Assembly: GCA_016715985.1 (NCBI GenBank)
Contig: JADJXD010000001.1
Location: 2,108,001-2,172,000 of the forward strand
Length of the DNA: 64,000 bases
DNA from: Saprospiraceae bacterium
Lineage (GTDB): Bacteria; Bacteroidota; Bacteroidia; Chitinophagales; Saprospiraceae
Direction of reading: 5' to 3'
Part shown: one piece after another, positions 16,655 through 25,506 of the stretch
Layout: every line of letters starts with the position of its first letter
Position numbering within the stretch: position 1 is the first letter of the stretch
Translations under genes and position numbers: made by a program
The notes under the pieces: model-generated
Databases searched by the model: none
Told to the model about the DNA's origin: nothing
The model's input: only the letters and a program-made list of their open reading frames with translations

Positions 16655-18319
16655 ATGAATCTTTTAAAAACGGACAGACAGCTTTTATTCCTGATAGCAT
16701 TAGCGATATGCTGCTTTTTCCCGTTTTTGGGTGCCGCACATCTTTTTGATTGGGACGAACTCAATTTTGCAGAGTCAGCGAGAGAAATGCTGATAACCAA
16801 AGACTATTTCAGGGTATATATAGATTTTGAGCCATTCACGGAAAAACCTCCACTTTTTTTCTGGCTTCAGGCATTATCCATGAAAATATTCGGAGTCAAT
16901 GAATTTGCTGCAAGATTTCCCAACGCGGTTTTAGGAATTGTGGTCATTCTCTTCATTTATCAGTTGGGCAAAAAATTGGTGAACAATGATTTTGGTTTTA
17001 TCTGGGCATTTGCGTTTATAGGTTCTATACTTCCGCATCTGTATTTTCGTTCCGGCATTATTGATCCGGTATTCAATTTTTTTATGTTTGCCGCGATGGT
17101 GCATTTATTCTTTTCCGTAAAATCGGGTCCGGGTTCTACATCCTATTCTTCTTCGGCATACGCCGGACTATTTACCGGATTGGCGGTACTGACCAAAGGA
17201 CCGGTAGGATTTCTGATCGTGGCTTTGAGTTTTTTGGTTTATTGGGCTTTCAGAAGGTTCAGCAAACTGACAGATTTTAGGAATATACTGATCTATGCAT
17301 TCTCAACATTTATTGTAACCTGTGCCTGGTACGGAGTGGAGACATACAGAAACGGAACAGATTTTCTGCGGGCATTTATTGTCAGACAGGTTGAGATTTT
17401 TACTACAAGCGATGCCGGTCACGGACAACCATTTTATTACCATTTTGTGGTATTGTTGATCGGGTGTTTTCCGGTTTCTTTTCTGGCATTACGAAGTTTT
17501 TTTGTAAAATCGGATGAACCAACCATGAATCAAGATGCAGAAGACTTCAAAAAGTGGATGATTGCCGTTTTTTGTGTGGTGCTCACAATATTCAGCATCA
17601 GTACCACAAAGATTGTACATTATTCTTCGATGGCTTATTATCCCTTAACTTTTCTGGCGGCATATCATATCTGCTTAATTCGTCGACCACATACAGGTTG
17701 GTTTAATCTGACCATCTTTCCGGCTATTTTCATCACTTTATTTTTAGGACTTAGCTTTACTTTAATAGGAATGTTTCCTGTTGTAAAAGAGAAGTTGATT
17801 CCAATGATCAAAGATGAATTTGTCACCGGCAATTTAAGTGCACAAGTACAATGGTCGGGATATGAATGGATGATTGGTATTACTTTTTTAGTGGGTTGTA
17901 TATTCGGATGGGTGAAATTTTTTCAGAAGGATGTTCGTACAGGAGCGATCCGGCTTTTTGCTGTTACTGCTATCACCGTTTTATTGTTTACAAGTATCGT
18001 GGTACCCAAAATTGAACAATATACCCAAGGTGCAAATATCCGGTTTTTTCAAAGCCTGAAGGGACAGGATGTTTATGTTGGCACTTTCGGCTATAAAAGT
18101 TACGCCCCTTATTTCTATACGGATAAACAACCCAAAAATATACGAACACAAAATTTTGAATATCTGCTGGAAACGGACTTTGATATTCCGGTCTATCTGT
18201 CTGCAAAAAACACTTCGCGGGAAGAGATGTCCCGGTTTCCGGTTTTTGAACTAATCAGGGAAGAAAATGGTTTTTTATTTTATGTCAAAAAGCCAAAAAA
18301 TATTCAAAACTCCGAATAA
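16655..18319 (+). CDS. ArnT-like glycosyltransferase (GT39/GT83 family)
   Basis: 554-residue integral membrane protein with about 11-12 hydrophobic segments. The first external loop carries DWDELNFAESAREM, the acidic motif of GT-C enzymes such as ArnT and protein mannosyltransferases, followed by KPPLFFWLQ, a second family motif. It should move a sugar from a polyprenyl phosphate donor to lipid A, protein or another acceptor at the outer face of the inner membrane. It forms a tight operon with the PAP2 phosphatase. Acceptor not predictable. Confidence 0.88.
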   Translation: MNLLKTDRQLLFLIALAICCFFPFLGAAHLFDWDELNFAESAREMLITKDYFRVYIDFEPFTEKPPLFFWLQALSMKIFGVNEFAARFPNAVLGIVVILFIYQLGKKLVNNDFGFIWAFAFIGSILPHLYFRSGIIDPVFNFFMFAAMVHLFFSVKSGPGSTSYSSSAYAGLFTGLAVLTKGPVGFLIVALSFLVYWAFRRFSKLTDFRNILIYAFSTFIVTCAWYGVETYRNGTDFLRAFIVRQVEIFTTSDAGHGQPFYYHFVVLLIGCFPVSFLALRSFFVKSDEPTMNQDAEDFKKWMIAVFCVVLTIFSISTTKIVHYSSMAYYPLTFLAAYHICLIRRPHTGWFNLTIFPAIFITLFLGLSFTLIGMFPVVKEKLIPMIKDEFVTGNLSAQVQWSGYEWMIGITFLVGCIFGWVKFFQKDVRTGAIRLFAVTAITVLLFTSIVVPKIEQYTQGANIRFFQSLKGQDVYVGTFGYKSYAPYFYTDKQPKNIRTQNFEYLLETDFDIPVYLSAKNTSREEMSRFPVFELIREENGFLFYVKKPKNIQNSE

Positions 18320-18341
18320 TTAATCGCTAAACCTATATCCT

Positions 18342-18902
18342 ATGATTACAGAAAAATGGACATCTGCAATTGAAGAAATTACAAAGGTTTTTGAATCAAA
18401 ATTTCTTCCTCTTTCTTCGGAAATTCTGTACACAAAATTAGACACACAAAGCTGGAGTATTGCAGAAAATATTGAACATTTGATTTTGATCAATCAGAGT
18501 TATTACCCTATTTTAGATCAGGTAATATCCGGAACATATCAGCCTTCGTTTTTAGCAAAAATTTCATTTATCCCTGCTTTTCTGGGTAAATCCATCCTCA
18601 GATCTGTACAACCCGACAGAAGAAAAAAATTGAAAACATTATCCATTTGGGAGCCGCATACCACAATGCCCGATCCATTGCTTTTACAGAAATTCCGTTC
18701 ACAACAGAATGAACTTATCAATAAAATAGCCGCATGTGAAAGTGCAATTGAGAATCAGGTTATCATCAATTCACCGGCCAACAGACATCTGGTTTACTCG
18801 CTTGAGACTGCCTTTGACATCATAGTCGCACATGAAAAAAGGCATTATGAACAGGCTTCAGAAGTATTGTACTTTTTAGAATCGGGAGTGGGATCAAAAT
18901 AA
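18342..18902 (+). CDS. DinB/YfiT-like metal-dependent hydrolase family protein
   Basis: 186 residues. The DinB-fold (four-helix) superfamily pattern is visible: WSIAENIEHLILINQSYYP carries the first histidine region and IVAHEKRHYEQ the last two histidines that coordinate a metal. Members act in thiol-dependent transfer or detoxification, often uncharacterised; this is unrelated to DNA polymerase IV. It follows the glycosyltransferase by 22 nt, so it is likely the third gene of that operon, ending at a bidirectional terminator. Confidence 0.8.
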   Translation: MITEKWTSAIEEITKVFESKFLPLSSEILYTKLDTQSWSIAENIEHLILINQSYYPILDQVISGTYQPSFLAKISFIPAFLGKSILRSVQPDRRKKLKTLSIWEPHTTMPDPLLLQKFRSQQNELINKIAACESAIENQVIINSPANRHLVYSLETAFDIIVAHEKRHYEQASEVLYFLESGVGSK

Positions 18903-18949
18903 TTTTGTCCAAATCCCGCCTGCTTCGAAGCGGGCAGGCGGGACAAAAA
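18902..18949. terminator. Bidirectional terminator made from a REP-like palindrome
   Basis: Outer arms ATTTTGTCC/GGACAAAAAT enclose inner CCCGCCTGC/GCAGGCGGG. It sits between the converging DinB-fold gene and the lipoprotein gene at 18977, where a shared terminator is expected. Confidence 0.65.
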
Positions 18950-18976
18950 TGACTCGTTTGACTGGGTATAGTTAGT

Positions 18977-20179
18977 TTACCTATGCACAAAGTATTTGTC
19001 AGTCACACTTTCTTTATAAATCCAGGATCGGGATTCTTTAAGTACTGTAGTTCCCAGAACAGAGCTCATCTCAGTAACCATCACATTATCAGAAGGAAAT
19101 AATTCTGCATAAGGATCAAGTTTTTTCTTTGTCTCAGGCGTCAGTGCTCTTTCATCGCCGATAAAATAACATCCATATCCAGCAAAATTATGATATAGAT
19201 TTACAGGTGTGTTTTTGATATTCTGCCCGGTGCGATTGTCGATTAATCTTATATTTCCATTCAGTTGTGCATTTTTTTCTCTGAAAATTTCAGATATGTC
19301 AGCTCTGACTTTTTCATACACTTCTTTTTTGATGATCACAGGTATGCTGTCCCGTATTTCGGTTCGCTCATCTACACGTGTGAGAATTTCACGACCTTCT
19401 GTATAGGTGTGTAATCGCTCTTTCTCCGGACTAATCAGCAGAGAACCCAATTCAATAACAGCCACAAAATCAGCATTGTCAAAAGACTTGTCATCCCGAC
19501 CTATCGTATATCTATTCCAGCTTGTGTTCAGAGATGCCACGGGTAATTCAAAAAGTGTCCTTTCTATTTCTGATATGTATGGATTTCCGCTGGTATTGAC
19601 AATATCAAAAACGATATGGTTTGTTCCGAGTTTTAATGCTTCAGCTTTCAGCATTTCCCGGTCTTTATAATGTCTGAAATACCGCTCGGTATGTACCAAA
19701 GCTGCATAAGCATCTCTGGCGTAAGACTTCCGGCCTTCGGATTTTGATAATTGAATCAGATTATTTGCATGATTATAGTAATATTCAACTGTACGTTGAG
19801 TTGCATCCGTAATCAACGGAGTGTAATCAGCGAGTTCAAATCGGGCATTGTAACCATCCATACTTACCAAAGGCAATAGAGGCTCTAATGCAGATTGCCT
19901 TTTATCCATCAGTTTATAGATTGCCAGCACTTTTTCCCAATTTTCAGGTCTCGCCGAAGTATTTAGTCTTACTATTTCAGCAGTATTCTGAGCATTGAGC
20001 TTATAAAATGCTTTCTCCAATCCTTTTACATAGTTGGTCTTTTTATTTTTTTCACCTTGGAGTTTTTTAATTGCAAAGTGAAAAGCATTGTCATATTCCC
20101 CCTTCTCAACCATTGTTTCAATGGATTTGCAGGATGATAAAAGTAAAGAAATGAAAGTGATGTAAAGGATTGTTCTCAT
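18977..20179 (-). CDS. Lipoprotein with helical repeat-like N-terminus
   Basis: 400 residues. Lipobox LLLSSCKS gives a lipid-anchored protein. Residues ~20-180 are helical (KGEYDNAFHFAIKKLQGEK, KALEKAFYKLNAQNTAE-like) and resemble TPR-type packing; the C-terminal half is beta-rich. No family is recognised. It is convergent with the DinB-fold gene and divergent from the acyl-CoA dehydrogenase. Confidence 0.75.
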   Translation of the reverse strand: MRTILYITFISLLLSSCKSIETMVEKGEYDNAFHFAIKKLQGEKNKKTNYVKGLEKAFYKLNAQNTAEIVRLNTSARPENWEKVLAIYKLMDKRQSALEPLLPLVSMDGYNARFELADYTPLITDATQRTVEYYYNHANNLIQLSKSEGRKSYARDAYAALVHTERYFRHYKDREMLKAEALKLGTNHIVFDIVNTSGNPYISEIERTLFELPVASLNTSWNRYTIGRDDKSFDNADFVAVIELGSLLISPEKERLHTYTEGREILTRVDERTEIRDSIPVIIKKEVYEKVRADISEIFREKNAQLNGNIRLIDNRTGQNIKNTPVNLYHNFAGYGCYFIGDERALTPETKKKLDPYAELFPSDNVMVTEMSSVLGTTVLKESRSWIYKESVTDKYFVHR

Positions 20180-20418
20180 GGCTTCAGGTTTTAAGTGTCA
20201 TTAAATTTGTATTTTTCTGATGACTTTTTTTCATCAGATTAAGTGACATTTTCCCCGATTTTTAGTATAGTTTTAACTTTGTAAATACTTCTGTTTCTAT
20301 TACCAAATATTAAAAATTGAATTTTTTTCAAAATTTTTCTTTCCCATTAAAATAAAAAAATTTAACTTAGAGTTTAATTTTTGAATTAGTATATTCATTT
20401 CAAAAAAATATATAGATT

Positions 20419-22230
20419 ATGGCTGAATATATGTGTATGGACACCCTGAAGTTTCTGCTTTTTGATGTGCACAAAGTGGATGACTTACTGAAATACGAAC
20501 GATTTGCTGATTTCAACAAAGAGTCATTTGATTTACTGCTTGATTCTGCCAAATCCTGGGCGGACCAGGATTTTTATCCGTATTATAAAGAAATGGACGA
20601 AAAACCGGTGTACTACAAGGATGGCAAAGTGTATTCGCATCCGATTCTGAAAAAAATATTTAAAGACGCCGGTGATAACGGTTGGCTGGGCATGTATTTT
20701 GATCAGGCTGATGGCGGTATTCAATTACCTCACAGCTTAGCCAACGCAACCAATCATATCATCGAAGCTGCAAATAATCATATTCCCGGTTATCTCGGAT
20801 TGACATCGGGTGCAGCTCACCTTATCGCTTCTTTCGGTACGCAATCTTTGAAGGATACATACATCCCGCCAATGCTGTCCGGAAAATGGAGCGGAACGAT
20901 GGCACTCACCGAACCACAATGCGGAAGCTCACTTTCTGATATTGTGACTTCAGCAAAACCCAATAGCGACGGATCTTATCGTATCAACGGACAGAAGATA
21001 TTTATTTCCGGCGGCGATCACGAAGCAACAGACAATTTTGTTCATCTGACGCTGGCACGTATAGAAGGTGCACCATCCGGTACAAAAGGCATCTCTCTTT
21101 TTGTAGTGCCTAAATACAGACCGGAAGCAGATGGAAATCTCACTTACAATGATGTGCAGGCTGTATCCGATTTTCAGAAAATGGGACAACGTGGTTACAG
21201 TACCGTGCATCTGGTGTATGGGGAGCAGGGAGATTGTCACGGTTATCTCGTGGGAGAGCAGAATATGGGTTTGAAATATATGTTTCAGATGATGAATGGA
21301 GCACGTATCGATGTAGGGATGACTGCAGCATCTACCGCAATCGCTGCTTATTATGCTTCTCTCCAATACGCAAAAGAAAGACCGCAAGGCAGGAAAATAC
21401 TCAATACGGGAAAAAAAGACCCTTCTGAAGGTCAAACCTTAATCATCAATCACCCGGATGTGAGGAGAATGCTTTTGCTTCAGAAAGCTATCACGGAAGG
21501 TTCGTTGAGTCTGTTACTGGAATGTTCCTTGTACAGTGATCTGGCGCATGTAGAAGAAGGGGAAGCCAAACAGGAATATCATGAACTGCTGGAGTTACTC
21601 ACACCTATCGCCAAAACTTACCCTTCTGAAATGGGACGCGTATCTATCAACAATGGCCTTCAGGTATTGGGCGGATATGGCTATTGTATGGATTTTCCAT
21701 TACAGCAATATCTGAGAGATATCAGAATCATGTCTATCTATGAAGGTACAACAGGTATTCAGTCACTCGATTTACTGGGCCGCAAAGTGACACACAATAA
21801 CGGAAGGGCACTCCAATTTCTGACACAAAAAATAATGCAAACTATCGAAAGTGCCGGAAATTATAACAGCCTGAAGCCTTATGCGGACCAATTGCAAAAA
21901 CGACTCGGTGAAGTACAAAAAGCACTCGAATATCTGATCCCGTATGCCATGAAAGGCGATTTTGAAAACTTCCTGGCGGATGCCACGATTTTTATGGAGA
22001 TGACATCCAATGTTGTGGTAGGATATCAATGGTTAAAAATGGCAACCACCGCTGAAGAATGTCTGTCAGGTGAAACAATGTCTTATGAAAAATCATTTTA
22101 TGAAAGTAAAATACATACTATGAAGTTTTATTTTAAGTACGAATTGCCGAAAGTCAGAGCTTGTCTGGACACTTTGTTATCATCCGATAAGCTGACACTT
22201 CAGGACGATTTAAAAACAGATTTTTTTTAA
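20419..22230 (+). CDS. Acyl-CoA dehydrogenase, long form
   Basis: 603 residues, longer than the ~380-residue core enzymes because of N- and C-terminal extensions typical of the FadE-like/Acyl-CoA_dh_C class. Motifs: the flavin-binding MALTEPQCGSSLSDI and the active-site YEGTTGIQSLDLLGRK containing the catalytic glutamate. It oxidises acyl-CoA to enoyl-CoA with FAD in fatty acid beta-oxidation. The next gene, a sterol-carrier-type protein, starts 20 nt downstream and is presumably co-transcribed. A nearby alternative ATG lies six codons in. Confidence 0.93.
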   Translation: MAEYMCMDTLKFLLFDVHKVDDLLKYERFADFNKESFDLLLDSAKSWADQDFYPYYKEMDEKPVYYKDGKVYSHPILKKIFKDAGDNGWLGMYFDQADGGIQLPHSLANATNHIIEAANNHIPGYLGLTSGAAHLIASFGTQSLKDTYIPPMLSGKWSGTMALTEPQCGSSLSDIVTSAKPNSDGSYRINGQKIFISGGDHEATDNFVHLTLARIEGAPSGTKGISLFVVPKYRPEADGNLTYNDVQAVSDFQKMGQRGYSTVHLVYGEQGDCHGYLVGEQNMGLKYMFQMMNGARIDVGMTAASTAIAAYYASLQYAKERPQGRKILNTGKKDPSEGQTLIINHPDVRRMLLLQKAITEGSLSLLLECSLYSDLAHVEEGEAKQEYHELLELLTPIAKTYPSEMGRVSINNGLQVLGGYGYCMDFPLQQYLRDIRIMSIYEGTTGIQSLDLLGRKVTHNNGRALQFLTQKIMQTIESAGNYNSLKPYADQLQKRLGEVQKALEYLIPYAMKGDFENFLADATIFMEMTSNVVVGYQWLKMATTAEECLSGETMSYEKSFYESKIHTMKFYFKYELPKVRACLDTLLSSDKLTLQDDLKTDFF

Positions 22231-22250
22231 TAATTTAAATATAACCTTAA

Positions 22251-22544
22251 ATGAGTATTGAATCTATTTTATCCGCTATAACAGCACAAGCTGCCAATGT
22301 TGCACCTTTTGGAGCGAAACTCAAATTTGTTCTGGGCGATGATGTCATCCTGATAGACGGTACAGGGGACTCCAATATTGTAAGTCAGAATGATGAAGAA
22401 GCTGCCTGTACAATCAGCACCGACACGGATACATTTATGCAACTAAAAAACGGTGATCTTAACCCTATGATGGCAGTTATGTCCGGAAAAGTAAAAATAA
22501 AAGGCGACATGGGTCTGGCAATGAAGTTACAGTCGTTGATATAA
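22251..22544 (+). CDS. SCP2 sterol-carrier-domain protein
   Basis: 97 residues forming a single SCP2 domain: FGAKLKFVLGDDVILIDG strands, then CTISTDTDTFMQLKNGDLNP, MMAVMSGKVKIKGDMGLAMK. The KxxGD-x-G-x-A end pattern is characteristic. SCP2 proteins bind fatty acyl or other lipid ligands in a hydrophobic tunnel. Placed in an operon after acyl-CoA dehydrogenase, it probably carries acyl-CoA substrates. A hairpin terminator follows. Confidence 0.92.
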   Translation: MSIESILSAITAQAANVAPFGAKLKFVLGDDVILIDGTGDSNIVSQNDEEAACTISTDTDTFMQLKNGDLNPMMAVMSGKVKIKGDMGLAMKLQSLI

Positions 22545-22583
22545 GGTAGCGATTATTGGTTTTATTTTAATAGTGTGTAATAA

Positions 22584-22626
22584 GTACAAAAAATCCGGAT
22601 CAATGATATGATTGGATTTTTTGTGC
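22584..22626 (+). terminator. Hairpin terminator after acdh-scp2 operon
   Basis: 13-bp arms (GTACAAAAAATCC and GGATTTTTTGTGC, one mismatch) with a 17-nt loop, 40 nt after the SCP2 stop. Confidence 0.65.
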
Positions 22627-22701
22627 TGTTTTTGAAAAAACATTATGTTTTAATCATTAGTATAAAGACCTACTTCATTTCACGCCCTTCATCCATTTTC
22701 C

Positions 22702-23050
22702 TTACCATACTTTTCCTGCTTTATCCATGATGCGTAAAATGTATATACCTTCATGCAGCCAACCCGCTTCTATACTGAAATGGTCCTGAGTAGCTAATGT
22801 CCCAATTTCGATTCGTTGTCCACTTAAGTCGAGAAGTTCGTAACGTATAGGAAACTGCATCTGTTCATCGATGGTCACTTGTATGAAATCACTTCCGGGA
22901 TTGGGATAGATAGAAAGTCTGTTTATTTCCAAATCTGTTGTAGCAACAATAGGTTCCGGAAAATGCCAGTATTTCTGCAAATGATCGCAGGCATCATTGA
23001 GGCAACCATCCGGACTAAGCCGCATCAGCCAGGCATCGCCAATGAAGCCA
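22702..23050 (-). pseudogene. C-terminal remnant of a T9SS-exported protein
   Basis: The reverse strand encodes about 115 residues: GDAWLMRLSPDGCLNDAC, then RLSIYPNPGSDFIQV and a T9SS sorting domain ending in GKVW. The domain stops a few residues early. Upstream the reading frame runs straight into a repeat array with no start, so the 5' part of a larger secreted protein has been lost. Confidence 0.7.
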
Positions 23051-23051
23051 A

Positions 23052-23568
23052 TGCTAAGCTTAGCGTCCTCGCTAAGCTTGCATTAGTTTTGGCGTCTGCG
23101 CCAGAATATTTGCAACTACCCAGACACTTACAAAGTTTCTTAAGTGCTGAAAAATTTTGGTTATTAATGAAATAACTATGGACTTGTCTTATTCAAGTTT
23201 CTAAAGCTGGAAGCTTGGACAAATTGAAGCTTAGCGAGGACACTAAGCTAATCGTGAAGTTGCTAAGCTTAGCGTCCTCGCTAAGCTTGCATTAGTTTTG
23301 GCGTCTGCGCCAGAATATTTGCAACTACCCAGACACTTACAAAGTTTCTTAAGTGCTGAAAAATTTTGGTTATTAATGAAACATCTATAGACTTGTCTTA
23401 TTCAATATATGTTCCTAAAGCTGGAAGCTTCGACAAATTAAAGCTTAGCGAGGACGCTAAGCTTATCGTGAAGATGCTAAGTTTGCATTAGTTTTGGCGT
23501 CTGCGCCGGTATCTTTGCAATTCTACATACACTTATAAACTTTCTAAAGTGTTGAAAAAATTTTATCC
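23052..23568. repeat. Tandem hairpin repeat array (about 210-bp units)
   Basis: Two nearly identical units (23052-23260 and 23261-23474) and a partial third to ~23568. Each begins with the palindrome AAGCTTAGCGTCCTCGCTAA plus GCTT and ends with its reverse complement (AAGCTTAGCGAGGAC...), so a unit has inverted ends that are themselves hairpins. The third lacks the first hairpin. No protein is supported. Confidence 0.8.
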
Positions 23569-23620
23569 AGAAATGACTTTGCTTGAATTAAGATTTGTTC
23601 TACCACCACTTTTTCTTCTA

Positions 23621-23780
23621 GTGCTCTGTCAAGATAAAAAGTTAAATTATAATGGCCGTTATTTTTTTTAAAGATCAAGGCAAAAAACGCAGGCGTAGCA
23701 GTAGCTACGGCGAGTATTTTTAACGCAGAGATTTTGAAAAAGAACCACATTTTATTAAGTTCTTTATCTGGACAGAGCAC
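23621..23780. mobile_element. MITE A (IS630-type, 160 bp)
   Basis: Terminal inverted repeats GTGCTCTGTCAAGATAAA and GTGCTCTGTCCAGATAAA, flanked by TA on both sides (23619-23620, 23781-23782), the IS630/Tc1 target signature. No transposase. Its reverse complement matches the ends of MITE B at 50037-50262, and its tips resemble those of the IS630 element at 50265-51269. Confidence 0.85.
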
Positions 23781-23975
23781 TAGCACCATAAGGATTCTTT
23801 TTCACTTCAGCAAAAATAACTGGTTCCGTTCTTTTATTGATAATTTTGGTTATTATAGTATGGCATGCCAAACATAAAACTGAGAGAAGAATTAAGAGTA
23901 AGATTAGAGAATAGGTTTTAAGACACAATGATATTTTATTCTTAATATTTTCAAACAAGCATTTCAAATATTTAA

Positions 23976-23983
23976 TATCTTTG
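23976..23983 (+). promoter_or_regulatory. Bacteroidota -7 box of glp operon
   Basis: TATCTTTG, exact consensus, ending 16 nt before the glpK ATG. Confidence 0.55.
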
Positions 23984-23999
23984 GTTAAACAAATCAAAG

Positions 24000-25496
24000 A
24001 TGCCACAATACATCCTCGCTTTAGACCAGGGAACTACCAGTAGTCGTGCCATTATTTTTGATAAAGAAGGGCTCATTATTTCTGTAGCTCAAAAAGAATT
24101 TACACAAATATTTCCGGAATCGGGTTGGGTGGAGCATGATGCCAATGAGATCTGGTCCACTCAAATGGGTGTAGCAGCAGAGGCGGTGACAAAGGCAGGA
24201 TTAACCATTCAGCAAATCGCAGCTATCGGCATCACCAATCAACGGGAAACCACCGTTGTGTGGGACAAAACCACCGGACAACCTGTTTGTAATGCAATCG
24301 TTTGGCAAGACAGACGTACGGCTGATTTCTGCGATCAACTTAAAAATGAAGGAAAATCAGACACTATCAAGGAAAAAACCGGATTGATTATTGACGCTTA
24401 TTTCAGTGCCAGTAAATTGAAATGGATTCTGGATCATATGGAAGGCGTACGTCAAAAAGCAGAGAAAGGTGAAATATGTTTTGGCACCATAGATAGTTGG
24501 CTCGTGTGGAAACTTACGAATGGACAAGTACATGTAACAGATGTCAGTAATGCATCCAGAACCATGCTTTGTAATATTCATACCTTGGAGTGGGACTCAG
24601 AATTACTCGAAATGTTTGATATTCCGGAATCAGTACTTCCACAAATCAGGAGTAGCAGCGAAATATACGGTTATACACAAAACATCCTTACCTCTGTCAA
24701 TATTCCCATAGCAGGGATAGCAGGCGATCAGCAGTCCGCTCTTTTCGGTCAGATGTGTATCAGAGATGGAATGGTCAAAAACACATACGGTACCGGATGT
24801 TTTATGCTGATGCACACCGGCACAAAAGCTGTACCCAGTCAGAATCAATTGCTGACTACGGTAGCTTGGCAGATTAATGGTGTCACCGAGTATGCTCTGG
24901 AAGGTAGTGTTTTTATAGCCGGAGCGGTAGTGCAATGGCTGAGAGACGGACTTAAAATCATCAGAACTTCCGGCGATATCGAAAGACTGGCAGCTGAAGT
25001 GACTGATAACGGAGGTATATATGTTGTTCCGGCATTTACAGGATTGGGTGCACCGTATTGGAATCAGTATGCAAAAGGAACCATAACAGGCATTACGCGT
25101 AGTACAACATCCGGTCATATCGCAAGAGCAGCGCTTGAAAGTATTGCTTATCAAACGAAGGATGTCTTAAAAGCGATGGAAGCAGATTCGGGAATTGCGA
25201 TCAGGGAACTTCGGGTAGATGGCGGTGCGACGGTCAATGATTTTCTGATGCAGTTTCAGAGTGATATTCTTAATTGTAAGGTGAATAGACCAATGACTAC
25301 AGAAACTACCGCTCTGGGAGCAGCTTATCTGGCAGGATTGGCCATTGGATTCTGGGACAGCAGAGAAAACATTCTTAACCAATGGAAATCTGAAAGAATT
25401 TTTACACCTGATATTACAGAAAATCAAAGAAAAGAGTTGGATAAAGGTTGGCATAATGCGGTACGTGCAGCTCTTTATATGACAGAAACAGACTAA
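24000..25496 (+). CDS. glpK: Glycerol kinase
   Basis: 498 residues, the standard length. N-terminal ALDQGTTSSRAIIFD is the phosphate-binding motif of FGGY kinases; WQDRRTADFC and GDQQSALFGQ are further GlpK-specific segments, and VDGGATVNDFLMQFQ lies in the C-terminal domain. It phosphorylates glycerol with ATP to sn-glycerol 3-phosphate in the cytoplasm. First gene of a three-gene glycerol operon (kinase, dehydrogenase, facilitator) with gaps of only 10 nt. Confidence 0.97.
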   Translation: MPQYILALDQGTTSSRAIIFDKEGLIISVAQKEFTQIFPESGWVEHDANEIWSTQMGVAAEAVTKAGLTIQQIAAIGITNQRETTVVWDKTTGQPVCNAIVWQDRRTADFCDQLKNEGKSDTIKEKTGLIIDAYFSASKLKWILDHMEGVRQKAEKGEICFGTIDSWLVWKLTNGQVHVTDVSNASRTMLCNIHTLEWDSELLEMFDIPESVLPQIRSSSEIYGYTQNILTSVNIPIAGIAGDQQSALFGQMCIRDGMVKNTYGTGCFMLMHTGTKAVPSQNQLLTTVAWQINGVTEYALEGSVFIAGAVVQWLRDGLKIIRTSGDIERLAAEVTDNGGIYVVPAFTGLGAPYWNQYAKGTITGITRSTTSGHIARAALESIAYQTKDVLKAMEADSGIAIRELRVDGGATVNDFLMQFQSDILNCKVNRPMTTETTALGAAYLAGLAIGFWDSRENILNQWKSERIFTPDITENQRKELDKGWHNAVRAALYMTETD

Positions 25497-25506
25497 TAAA
25501 TATTTT

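Noticed and set aside
18342..18902. DNA polymerase IV by the name DinB
   Set aside because: The DinB-fold family here is the YfiT-like helical metal-binding family, unrelated to the Y-family polymerase encoded at 47918-49105.
23052..23568. Possible integron attC array or CRISPR
   Set aside because: Unit spacing (~210 bp) and near-identical unit interiors exclude CRISPR; no attC core sites or cassette genes are present.
23544..23789. Reverse-strand frame reading KILAVATATPAFFALIFKK
   Set aside because: It is a translation of the MITE A interior, a repeat and not a gene.
23764..24006. Reverse-strand frame with a hydrophobic segment upstream of glpK, ending in the MITE tip
   Set aside because: It starts with a GTG overlapping glpK, contains the glpK promoter box and has no recognisable family; probably a chance open frame in AT-rich DNA.
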